DNA of 7,059 nucleotides, from NCBI GenBank assembly GCA_903927855.1, contig CAIYOL010000175.1, positions 1-7,059 on the forward strand. Reading direction: 5' to 3'. How positions within the stretch are numbered: the first letter of the stretch is position 1; each line of letters begins with the position of its first letter. Both the position numbers and the translations under genes were made by a program. The notes beneath the pieces are model-generated. The model ran no database searches, had not been told where the DNA came from, and saw only the letters and a program-made list of their open reading frames with translations. The DNA comes from an uncultured Planctomycetota bacterium. Its GTDB lineage: Bacteria > Planctomycetota > Phycisphaerae > Sedimentisphaerales > Anaerobacaceae. Of this stretch, positions 1-6,804 are shown piece by piece.

Positions 1-2739
1 ATCGTCGAAAATTATCTCAATCGCGTCGTCGGCAGGAGAAAAATCGGCAGCCACATCTGCTTCCAGGGCGGAACGGCTTTTAATAAGGCCGTCTGGGCCG
101 CTTTCGAGAAGGTTGTCGGAAAGCCCGTTATGGTCCCAGACCATCACGAGGTGACAGGCGCTATTGGCGCAGCTGCCATCGCCGCTGACCATATTAAAAA
201 AAGCGGCGCAGCTAAAAGCAGCTTCAGAGGCTTCGAAAACGTCTGCTCCATTCAATATCAGGTCGAGTCTTTCACTTGCGAGCATTGCCCCAACCACTGC
301 GAAATTAAAAAGGTCCAGTTGCCCGATGCCGAACCGCTGTATTACGGCTCTCGGTGCGACAGGTACAATCTGAAGAAAAAAACGGCAAAAATAAAAGGCC
401 TCGACGCATTTGAGTATCGAAAGCAGATGTTGTTTGAATGCGCTGGTCTGAACGACAAGCACCCCGAAAAGCAAAAAGCAAAGACCTCAATAGGCATTCC
501 TCTGGCGCTGACAAATTGGCAGCTTTTGCCGCTGTTCTCTCAGTTTTTCAAGGCAATGGGCTTCGATTGTATAATCTCCGGCAGGACCGACAAACGAATA
601 ATTCGTATGGGCGTCGAGTCCGTCAACGCTCAGCCGTGTTTCCCCGTCAAAGCTGCCTATGGCCACATCGCCGAGCTGATTCAAAAAAAGGTTGACTACA
701 TCTTTCTGCCGAGCGTTGTTTCTATGACGGCCGTCTTCCCCCAGAATAAGTCCAATCAATTGTGTCCCTATGTCCAGTCGCTGGTCTATCAGGCACAGGC
801 CGCCTTTGGCAACAAGCTGGGAGATACAAAAATTCTTACCGCACCCATTCGTATGGGCGAGGGACAAAAACTTTTGCAAAAAAGCTTCGCCGCTCTCGGC
901 CGGATGCTGGGAGTTTCCGCCTCATCTGTCCGAAAGGCCCTCGAAAAAGGACTTGCTGCCCAGCAAAAATTTGAGCGGGCAATGCTGGATAAGGGCAAAG
1001 AAATTCTCGACCAGCTCGGACCTGAACAAAAGCTGTTTGTGCTTGTTTCGCGGCCATATAACGGCTGCGACGAGGGGCTTAACCTGCAGTTGTCAAAAAA
1101 GTTCGACGAGCTTGGGGTCAGGGTTATACCTATGGATATGCTTGCCCTCGACAACGCGCCCTTGAGCGACTTGTCGCTCCACGAACAGGTCTACTGGTCG
1201 TATGGTCAGAAAATCCTAAGGGCTGCTGAGATAATCAAAATAGACCCGCGCCTTTTCGCAATTTACCTCTCCAACTTTAGCTGTGGGCCGGATTCGTTCC
1301 TCCTGACATTCTTCAAAGACATAATGGCTCAAAAACCCTGCCTGCTGCTGGAACTTGATGAGCACTCCGCCGACGCAGGCGTAATTACCCGCCTCGAGGC
1401 ATTTCTTGACAGCCTGAAGCATTACCATCCCTTAGTGAAGGAGAAAAAGCCCATCACCCAAAAGCCTGCCGTCACAGAGGGTGTTAGCCGCGAACGAACA
1501 TTGTATATCCCCTATATGGGCGATTGCGCTTACGGCGTTGCCGCCTGCTTCAGGGCTTATGGTCAGCCGGCCGAGGTTATGCCGTTGGCCGACGAAGCCG
1601 CACTGTTACAGGGTAGGGCCTTCACCTCTGGAAAAGAATGTCTCCCCTGCACCATTACCAGCGGCGATATGCTCAAAGTTATCGGGGCAAAGGGATTTGA
1701 CCCAGCCAAAGCTGCTTTCTTTATGCCCGCCGCCTCGGGCCCCTGCAGGTTTGGAATGTATAGCTGCCTCCACCGCCTTATCCTCAAATACGCCGGCGCG
1801 GAAGATGTCCCCGTCATCGCGCCGAACCAGGATAGCGGCTTCTACAAGGAGTTCACAAAAGACGTCGGCTCAAACACAACGAAATTCATGAAAGATGTTT
1901 GGGTCGCCGTCGTGGGTATAGATTTATTGCGGAAGCTTATTTTGCGAGTTAGGCCTTTCGCCGCATCTCCCCGGCAGGCCCAGCAGGTCTACGACCATTC
2001 CCTCAATCAGTGGACACAGGCGGTCGAGCACGGCTTCAGCCTCCCTCAGATGCGTCGGCTGATGGAATCCATTGCAAAGGATTTTGCAGCCGTCAAGCTG
2101 AATGGCAGTGTCCGAAAGCCGAGAATTGGAATAATCGGCGAAATTTATGTCCGCAGCCATCCCTTCGCCAACAGCGATCTTATCGCCCGCCTCGAGGCCC
2201 TCGGCGCCGTTTGCGACCTGGCCTCGCTGGCTGAGTGGATTTACTACACCAACTTCACAAGGAGTCTCTCTGCCAGACGCAAGGGCGATTATCGGGACTG
2301 GTTCACAAATGTCTTTCAGGACTACATCCAGCGCAGAATTGAAAAAGACCTCGCTAAACCGTTGGAGAAAATGCTTCGTGCATCTGGCCTCGAAAATCAA
2401 TTGAGCTTGTCTGAAGGCCCGATGGCTCATGTAATTGAGCTGGCTAAACCCTATCTGCATCATTCGTTTGAAGGCGAAGCTATCCTCAGTATAGGCAAGA
2501 CAATTGAGTATCACCATCAGGGCTTCGGCGGCGTAGTCAATGCGATGCCCTTTAGCTGTATGCCTTCGACCATCGTCAACACCCAGACAAGGCGTATAAG
2601 TGCCGATTGTGATAATATGCCGATTTTGAATTTGAGCTTCGATGGCCAGGAAGATTCGACCCTGACTACTCGCCTTGAGGCCTTCGTCGAGCAGGTCCAC
2701 CAGAGACAACCCCTGGGTGCACACGCGATGGTTGTTTAA
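1..2739 (+). CDS. Large acyl-CoA dehydratase activase-related protein (BcrAD/BadFG ATPase tail + DUF2229 + HgdB-like region), 5'-truncated by window
   Basis: The reading frame is open from base 1 to TAA at 2737-2739, giving 912 visible residues; the internal ATG at 130 is not the start. Residues 20-62 (CFQGGTAFNKAV, then GKPVMVPDHHEVTGAIGAA) match the end of an ASKHA-type ATPase of the HgdC/BcrA/BadF family. These ATPases use ATP to drive low-potential electrons into 2-hydroxyacyl-CoA dehydratases or benzoyl-CoA reductases. A cysteine cluster follows (C93, C96, C100, C119; CEHCPNHC and GSRC). Next comes a DUF2229-type region starting near GIPLALTNW with C213 in NAQPCFPVK and C428 in NFSCGPDSF. 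The HgdB-like C-terminal part has C547/C550 (GKECLPC), C582/C589 (SGPCRFGMYSC), GEIYVR near 713 and C853 (MPFSCMP). These cysteines are probable Fe-S ligands. Family members of this fused type are roughly 1400 residues or more, so about a third is missing upstream. The protein is likely cytoplasmic and oxygen-sensitive. The substrate cannot be inferred. Family call is firm; exact reaction unknown. Confidence 0.9.
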   Translation: MVENYLNRVVGRRKIGSHICFQGGTAFNKAVWAAFEKVVGKPVMVPDHHEVTGAIGAAAIAADHIKKSGAAKSSFRGFENVCSIQYQVESFTCEHCPNHCEIKKVQLPDAEPLYYGSRCDRYNLKKKTAKIKGLDAFEYRKQMLFECAGLNDKHPEKQKAKTSIGIPLALTNWQLLPLFSQFFKAMGFDCIISGRTDKRIIRMGVESVNAQPCFPVKAAYGHIAELIQKKVDYIFLPSVVSMTAVFPQNKSNQLCPYVQSLVYQAQAAFGNKLGDTKILTAPIRMGEGQKLLQKSFAALGRMLGVSASSVRKALEKGLAAQQKFERAMLDKGKEILDQLGPEQKLFVLVSRPYNGCDEGLNLQLSKKFDELGVRVIPMDMLALDNAPLSDLSLHEQVYWSYGQKILRAAEIIKIDPRLFAIYLSNFSCGPDSFLLTFFKDIMAQKPCLLLELDEHSADAGVITRLEAFLDSLKHYHPLVKEKKPITQKPAVTEGVSRERTLYIPYMGDCAYGVAACFRAYGQPAEVMPLADEAALLQGRAFTSGKECLPCTITSGDMLKVIGAKGFDPAKAAFFMPAASGPCRFGMYSCLHRLILKYAGAEDVPVIAPNQDSGFYKEFTKDVGSNTTKFMKDVWVAVVGIDLLRKLILRVRPFAASPRQAQQVYDHSLNQWTQAVEHGFSLPQMRRLMESIAKDFAAVKLNGSVRKPRIGIIGEIYVRSHPFANSDLIARLEALGAVCDLASLAEWIYYTNFTRSLSARRKGDYRDWFTNVFQDYIQRRIEKDLAKPLEKMLRASGLENQLSLSEGPMAHVIELAKPYLHHSFEGEAILSIGKTIEYHHQGFGGVVNAMPFSCMPSTIVNTQTRRISADCDNMPILNLSFDGQEDSTLTTRLEAFVEQVHQRQPLGAHAMVV

Positions 2740-2808
2740 AATTTACCCCCGCAATTTTTCTACCTGTATCTTGACGTGCACCAGAAAGATTTGTGTTTCT
2801 CGAATTTC

Positions 2809-2837
2809 TTGACCTACAGGCCGAAAGTTTGTATAAT
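2809..2837 (+). promoter_or_regulatory. Predicted sigma70-type promoter of the LysM gene
   Basis: TTGACC at 2809-2814 and a consensus TATAAT at 2832-2837 are separated by exactly 17 bp. Only the last base of the -35 box departs from consensus. The expected transcription start is near 2844, leaving a leader of about 37 nt before ATG 2881. It indicates that the LysM gene is transcribed separately from the upstream activase gene. No intrinsic terminator is visible between 2740 and 2808. Confidence 0.75.
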
Positions 2838-2842
2838 CTGGT

Positions 2843-2865
2843 AAATAATTTCGGAAACATTATTT
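2843..2865. repeat. AT-rich palindrome at the predicted transcription start (candidate operator or 5'-leader hairpin)
   Basis: AAATAAT at 2843-2849 is the perfect reverse complement of ATTATTT at 2859-2865, with a 9-nt centre. It starts at the predicted +1 of the upstream promoter and lies just before the LysM start. A dyad in this place could be a repressor site, or a weak hairpin that affects translation. The pairs are all A-T, so chance is a real alternative. Confidence 0.35.
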
Positions 2866-2880
2866 TGAAATGAGTTAAAA

Positions 2881-3390
2881 ATGAATCAAAAAGTTGTACA
2901 GGCGATTGTCGCAATAGTCGGACTCGGAGTTGGTCTGGCATCTGGTGTAATGATAACAAATTCAAAGAGCAAAGCAGCGATTGCCGATTTGCAGTCAAAG
3001 CTGCAGCAGTCAGAGGTAGCGTCACAGAAAAGAATTAGTAATTACGACCTCACTGTAAATCGGTTAAATAACGAAACGCAGCGGGCTAAAATCGAACTGC
3101 AGCAGGCTAAAAGCGAGCTTGAAAAACTTAACCACCCGGCCCCGGCAGCAGGGGAAGTTGTTACCGCCGCGGCAGAGAATAAAAAGACAGCCGCTGTATC
3201 AGACGGCAACTCCGTCCCAGGTGCTGCAAAGCTGTACACCGTAAAAGATGGTGACAGCCTTTGGAAGATTGCGGCAAGTCAGCTTGGTGATGGTAATCGC
3301 TACAAAGAAATAATAAAATTAAATCCTAATGTTTCAGCTGACGGCGAGAATCTTGCTGTTGGGATGAAGCTGAAGATACCCACCCGATGA
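2881..3390 (+). CDS. Membrane-anchored coiled-coil protein with C-terminal LysM domain
   Basis: The protein has 169 residues. Residues 5-26 form one hydrophobic segment (VVQAIVAIVGLGVGLASGVM) after a short Lys-containing N-terminus, which suits an uncleaved signal anchor with the rest outside the cytoplasm. No lipobox cysteine is seen. Residues about 30-84 are rich in Ala, Gln, Lys and Glu with spaced Leu/Ile and look like a coiled coil. Residues 86-116 are a Pro/Ala/Lys linker. Residues 118-167 (LYTVKDGDSLWKIA... through GMKLKIP) are a complete LysM domain, which binds the N-acetylglucosamine-containing glycan of peptidoglycan. No catalytic domain is present, so it probably tethers or organises the cell envelope rather than cutting the wall; that is inference. 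The ATG at 2881 follows a strong promoter, but the Shine-Dalgarno is poor (only GAG at 2872-2874). The 3' neighbour, rho, converges on it. Confidence 0.85.
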   Translation: MNQKVVQAIVAIVGLGVGLASGVMITNSKSKAAIADLQSKLQQSEVASQKRISNYDLTVNRLNNETQRAKIELQQAKSELEKLNHPAPAAGEVVTAAAENKKTAAVSDGNSVPGAAKLYTVKDGDSLWKIAASQLGDGNRYKEIIKLNPNVSADGENLAVGMKLKIPTR

Positions 3391-3396
3391 AAGTAT

Positions 3397-3425
3397 TGCT
3401 GTATGTCTTCATAAGTTAAACAGCA
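3397..3425 (+). terminator. Weak candidate terminator between the convergent LysM and rho genes
   Basis: TGCTGT at 3397-3402 pairs with ACAGCA at 3420-3425. The 17-nt loop can form a small extra ATG/CAT stem. A run of seven T lies at 3436-3442, but 10 nt after the stem, which is too far for a standard intrinsic terminator. On the minus strand no T-run follows the hairpin. It is the only structure in the 50-bp convergent gap that could end either transcript. Confidence 0.25.
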
Positions 3426-3440
3426 TCGGCAAAGATTTTT

Positions 3441-4541
3441 TTACCCAGACAGACTTTGCAGAAATTCTTCGTTGGTCGGATATTTTTTCAACAGCTTCTC
3501 AAGCGATTCTATCACCTCTCCGGGTTTATAATTCGACAGTACCCGCCTCATCATAGAAAGCTTCCTCATGTCCTCCTCGCCGTATAAACTTTCTTCCTTT
3601 CGCGTCCCGCTCGCAGCCAGATTTATCGCCGGAAATATCCTCTTCTCCGCAAGCGAACGGTCAAGCACTATCTCGCTGTTGCCCGTCCCCTTAAATTCCT
3701 CATAAATCAGCTGGTCCATCCGCGAGCCGGTATCGACCAGTATGGTTGCGATAATCGTGACCGACCCGCCGTTCTCGATATTCCGTGCCATCCCGAAAAA
3801 CCTTCGCGGTATCTCCAGTGCCCCGACCTCCACTCCGCCCGACATAATCCTTCCCGTTCCCGACCCCCTGCGGTTAAACGACCTGCCCATCCGCGTCAGA
3901 CTATCCACAAGAATCACCACATCTCTGCCGCATTCGAGCTCAATTCTGATATTGGCAAGCATCAGCTCTGCAAGTGCGATATGCTCCTCGATACTTCCGT
4001 CGATGGTGCTCGCCATAACCTCTGCCCCCTTTATCTTCCGCTTAAAACTCGTCACCTCTTCAGGCCTCTCGTCAATCAGTAACACGATCACGTGCGCCAT
4101 GGGGTCATCATAAAGAATGGCATCGGCTATTTGTCCGAGCAGCACCGTCTTGCCTGCCTTTGGAGGCGATATTATCAATCCCCGCGTCCCTTTTCCTATC
4201 GGAGCCACAAGATCGACTATCCGCATACTCCGCTCCCCGCACATCGCCAGCTTAAACCGCTTGTTAGGATTCACGGCGACAAGGTCATTGTAGGGCTTGC
4301 GTTTTTGAAACTCTTCCGGTTTTAATCCGCATACCGAGTCTACTGCCGACAATTCTTTCCTGCCCTTGACCGCGTCAAATGGACCGGCCGTTACAGCCCC
4401 TTCGGCAAGTCTATACTGCCGTATCAGCCGTGCAGGCACAATCACATCGCTTGGACTTGACCGCAGCGACCTTTCAGTGCTGAGCAAACGTCCCGTTCCA
4501 TTTTTATCAAGCTTTAAAATTCCACTGGCAATGTCCGGCAT
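3441..4541 (-). CDS. rho: Transcription termination factor Rho, short form with atypical primary RNA-binding domain
   Basis: The protein has 366 residues from ATG 4541; E. coli Rho has 419. Rho is a hexameric RNA helicase that ends transcription. The motor is complete: Walker A SPPKAGKT (125-132, K131), catalytic Glu in DERPEEV (E158), Walker B VILVDS (209-214), Q-loop SGTGRIMSGGVE (227-238), R-loop DTGSRMD (270-276) and arginine finger SGTRKEE (R314). The N-terminal helical Rho_N domain is absent: the protein starts directly in the cold-shock-like RNA-binding fold (about 5-70), and a TAA at 4565-4563 in the same frame blocks extension. Within that fold the usual GFGFLR is GTGRLL (15-20), so the stacking aromatics are missing. 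The start was set at ATG 4541 because GGAGAA lies 9 nt before it. A TTG at 4550 is also in frame but sits directly against that site. The gene is divergent from the ABC-F gene. The identity is secure; full termination activity is not. Confidence 0.95.
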   Translation of the reverse strand: MPDIASGILKLDKNGTGRLLSTERSLRSSPSDVIVPARLIRQYRLAEGAVTAGPFDAVKGRKELSAVDSVCGLKPEEFQKRKPYNDLVAVNPNKRFKLAMCGERSMRIVDLVAPIGKGTRGLIISPPKAGKTVLLGQIADAILYDDPMAHVIVLLIDERPEEVTSFKRKIKGAEVMASTIDGSIEEHIALAELMLANIRIELECGRDVVILVDSLTRMGRSFNRRGSGTGRIMSGGVEVGALEIPRRFFGMARNIENGGSVTIIATILVDTGSRMDQLIYEEFKGTGNSEIVLDRSLAEKRIFPAINLAASGTRKEESLYGEEDMRKLSMMRRVLSNYKPGEVIESLEKLLKKYPTNEEFLQSLSG

Positions 4542-4550
4542 TTGTATCAA

Positions 4551-4556
4551 TTCTCC
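4551..4556 (-). promoter_or_regulatory. Ribosome binding site deciding the rho start
   Basis: On the minus strand GGAGAA (4556 to 4551) stands 9 nt before ATG 4541 and directly abuts the alternative TTG at 4550. This spacing favours the ATG and makes the first residues MPDIASG. Confidence 0.65.
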
Positions 4557-4601
4557 GAAAAGTTAAATCGTTTTTTAGGGAGGATTACAAAAACACATTT
4601 A

Positions 4602-4614
4602 CTGTATTATACAG
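4602..4614. promoter_or_regulatory. Palindrome centred on the rho -10 box (candidate operator)
   Basis: CTGTATTATACAG is a perfect 5+5 dyad around TTA. It fully covers the minus-strand TATAAT of the rho promoter. It resembles a shortened CTGT...ACAG LexA-like site, but the inner spacing is 5 rather than 8, so LexA is not claimed. A factor bound here would block rho and could also affect the divergent ABC-F gene. Confidence 0.35.
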
Positions 4615-4634
4615 CATCCTGTATGATTTGCCAA
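4606..4634 (-). promoter_or_regulatory. Predicted sigma70-type promoter of rho
   Basis: Read on the minus strand, TTGGCA (4634-4629) and a consensus TATAAT (4611-4606) are separated by exactly 17 bp. Five of six -35 bases match consensus. The expected start is near 4599, giving a leader of about 58 nt before ATG 4541. The leader has no clear attenuator-like hairpin. Confidence 0.7.
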
Positions 4635-4667
4635 ATAACACTAAAGGCGCCAAACCATAAAATCCGG

Positions 4668-4673
4668 TATAAT
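4668..4673 (+). promoter_or_regulatory. -10 box six bases before the ABC-F start (possible leaderless transcript)
   Basis: A consensus TATAAT ends 6 nt before ATG 4680, so transcription would start at or next to the A of the start codon. There is no Shine-Dalgarno upstream of this ATG, which fits leaderless translation. Against it, no -35 box is seen at the right distance (AGGCGC at 4645-4650) and there is no extended -10 TG. Confidence 0.4.
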
Positions 4674-4679
4674 GTCTTA

Positions 4680-6626
4680 ATGCCGATAGTAACATTAAAA
4701 GAAATACATATATCATTCGGGCCGCAGGTGATTTTCGACCGGCTCGATTTGAAAATATACCCCGCCGAGAAGGTTGGGCTTGTCGGGCCTAACGGGTGCG
4801 GAAAAACCACGCTGCTGAAAATGATTCTTGGGGTACTCCCGCCGGATGCCGGCCAGATTCATCAAAGAAAAGCCTTGCGCTTCGGATACCTGCCGCAGGA
4901 ACCGGTTTTCAGCGGCGAAAAAACCGTTCTCGAAGAGCTGCATACAAGCGCACAGGAAATACTCGACCTGCAAAAAAGGCTGCACGACTCGGCCCACGCA
5001 TTAAGCGGACTTTCAGGCTGCGAATTAAAAGCCGCGATGCATCAATACGACCGGCTAAGCGGCGAATTTGAAATTATGGGCGGATACAAGTACGAGACGA
5101 GAATAAAAGAAATCGCTGCGGGGCTGGGGCTTGAGGAAAAACATTATTCATTAAAAACAACGCAGCTTAGCGGAGGGCAATTGTCGCGCTTGGGACTGGC
5201 GAAAGTCCTGCTGGCGGGCGCCAGCCTGCTGCTCTTAGATGAGCCGACAAACCATCTCGACTGGGATGCGACGTTGTGGCTTGAAAAATTCTTAAAAAAC
5301 TGCGGCGGCGCTGCGCTGATTGTCAGCCACGACAGGTTTCTGCTTGATAGACTGGTCTGTAAAATTGTTGAAATCAGGGACCGCGGGGCAGATGTTTTCC
5401 CGGGCAATTACAGCACTTACAGGCAGGAAAAGGAAAAGCGGGATATTGAGCTGGGCCGCCAGTACGAACAGCGTTTGGAGTTCATCGAAAAAACCCGCGA
5501 TTTTGTCGTGCGCAACATAAACCGCAAAGGAACCAAAGGCGTCGCGAGAGGCAGGCAAACGCGGCTCGATAACCTTCTCAAAGCCAATCCTGACTTTCTC
5601 GAAAAACCAAAGCACGCACGAGAGATTAGTTTTAAATTTGCCGATGTGGAAGGTAAGGGTAAGCGGGTGGATATGGTGGTGGCATGCAAAAATCTTACGA
5701 AGCGTTTTGACGGCCTGACGCTGTTTGAAAATTTAAGTTTCGAGCTTTTAACCGGCGAGCGCACAGGTATCATCGGCCCAAACGGAATGGGCAAAACAAC
5801 GCTGCTGAAACTTGCCCTCGGACAAATCCAGCCGACCTCCGGGATAGTCGTGCTTAAGCCGTCCCTTTCCGTCGGTTATCTTGACCAGGCAGGAGCGGAA
5901 CTGAACCCGGAAAATACCGTGCTCGAAGAGGCGACTTCAGTGGTTCCTGAAATGCTGCCCGAACAGATGCGCCGTCGACTCGGGGCGTTTCTGTTTGTCA
6001 AAGACGACGTATTCAAGAAGGTGGCGGACCTTAGCGGCGGAGAGCGAAATCGGCTGGCGCTTTGCAAACTGGTTTTGTCCGCACCGGAAGTTCTTATGCT
6101 CGATGAGCCGACAAATCACCTTGATATTCCAGGCATCGAGGCGCTCGAAAACGCGCTTCAAAATTACACAGGGACAATCATCGCCGTAAGTCACGACAGG
6201 TTTTTTCTCGATAGTATTGCCCGGCGCCTTATTGTGCTCGGCGCAGATGAGCTGGGCAAAACCTCACCGGGTAAATTCGAGTTTATAAACGGCTCATTTA
6301 GCCGATATGCCGAACTCCTCGAGCAAAGGGCATTAGAACAGGCAGTAGGACGGCAGGCTGCAAAGCCTAAAAGGCCGAAGCGGGATAAGCCGAGAAAGAC
6401 GACCCTGCCGGAACTAAAACAATTTAACCCCTGGCCGGCGGAAAAAATTGAGCAGGCAATTGAGGAGACCGAGGCAAAGATTAAAGGGCTGTACGAAAGT
6501 TTCAGTAATGAAAAAGTCTATAAAGATTACAAACTGCTCGCACAGGTGCAAAACGAGGTCAAAGAAAAAGAGCAATATCTCGAACTGCTTTATAAGGCGT
6601 ATGAGCTGAAAACAAGTAGCAGTTAA
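4680..6626 (+). CDS. ABC-F family ATPase with Uup-type C-terminal coiled coil
   Basis: The protein has 648 residues. It has two ABC ATPase domains and no membrane segment, the plan of soluble ABC-F proteins that act on ribosomes (EttA, Uup, YheS and resistance types). Domain 1: Walker A GPNGCGKTT (36-44), signature LSGGQ (163-167), LDEPTNHLD with D187/E188, switch His H217. An Arg/Lys-rich interdomain linker follows (about 240-330, with RNINRKGTKGVARGRQTR). Domain 2: GPNGMGKTT (366-374), LSGGE (451-455), D475/E476, H505. Both catalytic glutamates are kept, so both sites should hydrolyse ATP. After a basic stretch (PKRPKRDKPRK), the last 75 or so residues form a Glu/Lys-rich helical hairpin like the Uup C-terminal domain, which can bind nucleic acid. 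The start is placed at MPIVTLKEI because upstream in-frame codons (ATG 4542) overlap the rho start, cover both promoters and show no family similarity. It may be a housekeeping Uup-like factor; a resistance role is not indicated. Confidence 0.92.
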   Translation: MPIVTLKEIHISFGPQVIFDRLDLKIYPAEKVGLVGPNGCGKTTLLKMILGVLPPDAGQIHQRKALRFGYLPQEPVFSGEKTVLEELHTSAQEILDLQKRLHDSAHALSGLSGCELKAAMHQYDRLSGEFEIMGGYKYETRIKEIAAGLGLEEKHYSLKTTQLSGGQLSRLGLAKVLLAGASLLLLDEPTNHLDWDATLWLEKFLKNCGGAALIVSHDRFLLDRLVCKIVEIRDRGADVFPGNYSTYRQEKEKRDIELGRQYEQRLEFIEKTRDFVVRNINRKGTKGVARGRQTRLDNLLKANPDFLEKPKHAREISFKFADVEGKGKRVDMVVACKNLTKRFDGLTLFENLSFELLTGERTGIIGPNGMGKTTLLKLALGQIQPTSGIVVLKPSLSVGYLDQAGAELNPENTVLEEATSVVPEMLPEQMRRRLGAFLFVKDDVFKKVADLSGGERNRLALCKLVLSAPEVLMLDEPTNHLDIPGIEALENALQNYTGTIIAVSHDRFFLDSIARRLIVLGADELGKTSPGKFEFINGSFSRYAELLEQRALEQAVGRQAAKPKRPKRDKPRKTTLPELKQFNPWPAEKIEQAIEETEAKIKGLYESFSNEKVYKDYKLLAQVQNEVKEKEQYLELLYKAYELKTSSS

Positions 6627-6650
6627 CCGCTGGGGCCCAGACACTAATTT

Positions 6651-6685
6651 CAAATCTTAAATCGCAAATCTTAAATCGTAAATGA
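6651..6685 (+). repeat. Heptamer tandem repeat (NAAATCN x5)
   Basis: A 14-mer, CAAATCTTAAATCG, occurs twice back to back (6651-6664 and 6665-6678) without mismatch. Inside it the period is 7: CAAATCT, TAAATCG, CAAATCT, TAAATCG, then a decayed TAAATGA. It lies 24 bp after the ABC-F stop and just before the hairpin array. It looks like slippage-generated simple sequence; no function is evident. Confidence 0.8.
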
Positions 6686-6696
6686 ATCACCCCTTT

Positions 6697-6717
6697 AACG
6701 CCCGCCGTCTGGGCGTT
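6697..6717 (+). repeat. Array hairpin 1 (AACGCCC / GGGCGTT)
   Basis: Perfect 7-bp stem, AACGCCC 6697-6703 with GGGCGTT 6711-6717, around a 7-nt loop. It is the short form of the last hairpin at 6996-7043, with which it shares both outer arms and flanks. It is the hairpin nearest the ABC-F stop, but TTTGTATA follows rather than a U-tract. Confidence 0.75.
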
Positions 6718-6733
6718 TGTATATAGCCCGCCG
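6711..6733 (+). repeat. 23-bp exact direct repeat, copy 1
   Basis: The sequence from GGGCGTTTG to GCCCGCCG recurs without mismatch at 7037-7059. It joins the right arm of hairpin 1 to the left arm of hairpin 2. Confidence 0.9.
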
Positions 6734-6745
6734 TTTCACGGCGGG
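6727..6745 (+). repeat. Array hairpin 2 (CCCGCCG / CGGCGGG)
   Basis: Perfect 7-bp G+C stem, 6727-6733 with 6739-6745, and loop TTTCA. The left flank is ATATAG and the right flank is GTGCAATC. The left arm is contained in the 23-bp direct repeat, so a second copy of this hairpin probably begins at 7053 and is cut by the window end. Confidence 0.75.
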
Positions 6746-6747
6746 GT

Positions 6748-6766
6748 GCAATCGCGAGGAATGCTT
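6748..6766 (+). repeat. Spacer repeat type a, copy 1
   Basis: GCAATCGCGAGGAATGCTT matches 6889-6907 (GCAGGCGCGAGGATTGCTT) at 16 of 19 positions. Each copy lies 3 to 18 bp after a hairpin. Confidence 0.65.
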
Positions 6767-6804
6767 AAATTTATCCGCGGCAACCTCAAAAAATATTTAG
6801 CCCC

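Noticed and set aside
1924..2724. 266-codon minus-strand open frame opposite the activase gene
   Set aside because: It is a shadow of the plus-strand gene, which has clear family motifs throughout. The reverse translation shows no recognisable domain.
130..2739. ATG at 130 as the start of the activase gene
   Set aside because: The frame is open to base 1 and the 43 residues before this Met carry the conserved activase sequence CFQGGTAFNKAV. The gene is cut by the window edge.
4602..4614. LexA/SOS box
   Set aside because: CTGT and ACAG are separated by 5 bp instead of the 8 of the enterobacterial box, and neither neighbour is a typical SOS gene.
4542..4679. ABC-F start at ATG 4542
   Set aside because: It would overlap the rho start and contain both promoters. 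The first 46 residues show no ABC-F similarity, whereas MPIVTLKEIHISFG at 4680 is the usual ABC-F beginning.
4680..6626. ABC-F as an antibiotic-resistance (ARE) gene
   Set aside because: The C-terminal Uup-type coiled coil, intact catalytic sites and pairing with rho suggest a housekeeping member. There is no leader-peptide attenuator or mobile context.
6697..6745. Intrinsic terminator of the ABC-F gene
   Set aside because: The two hairpins are followed by TTTGTATA and GTGCAATC, not a T-run. They may still slow polymerase but lack the standard design.
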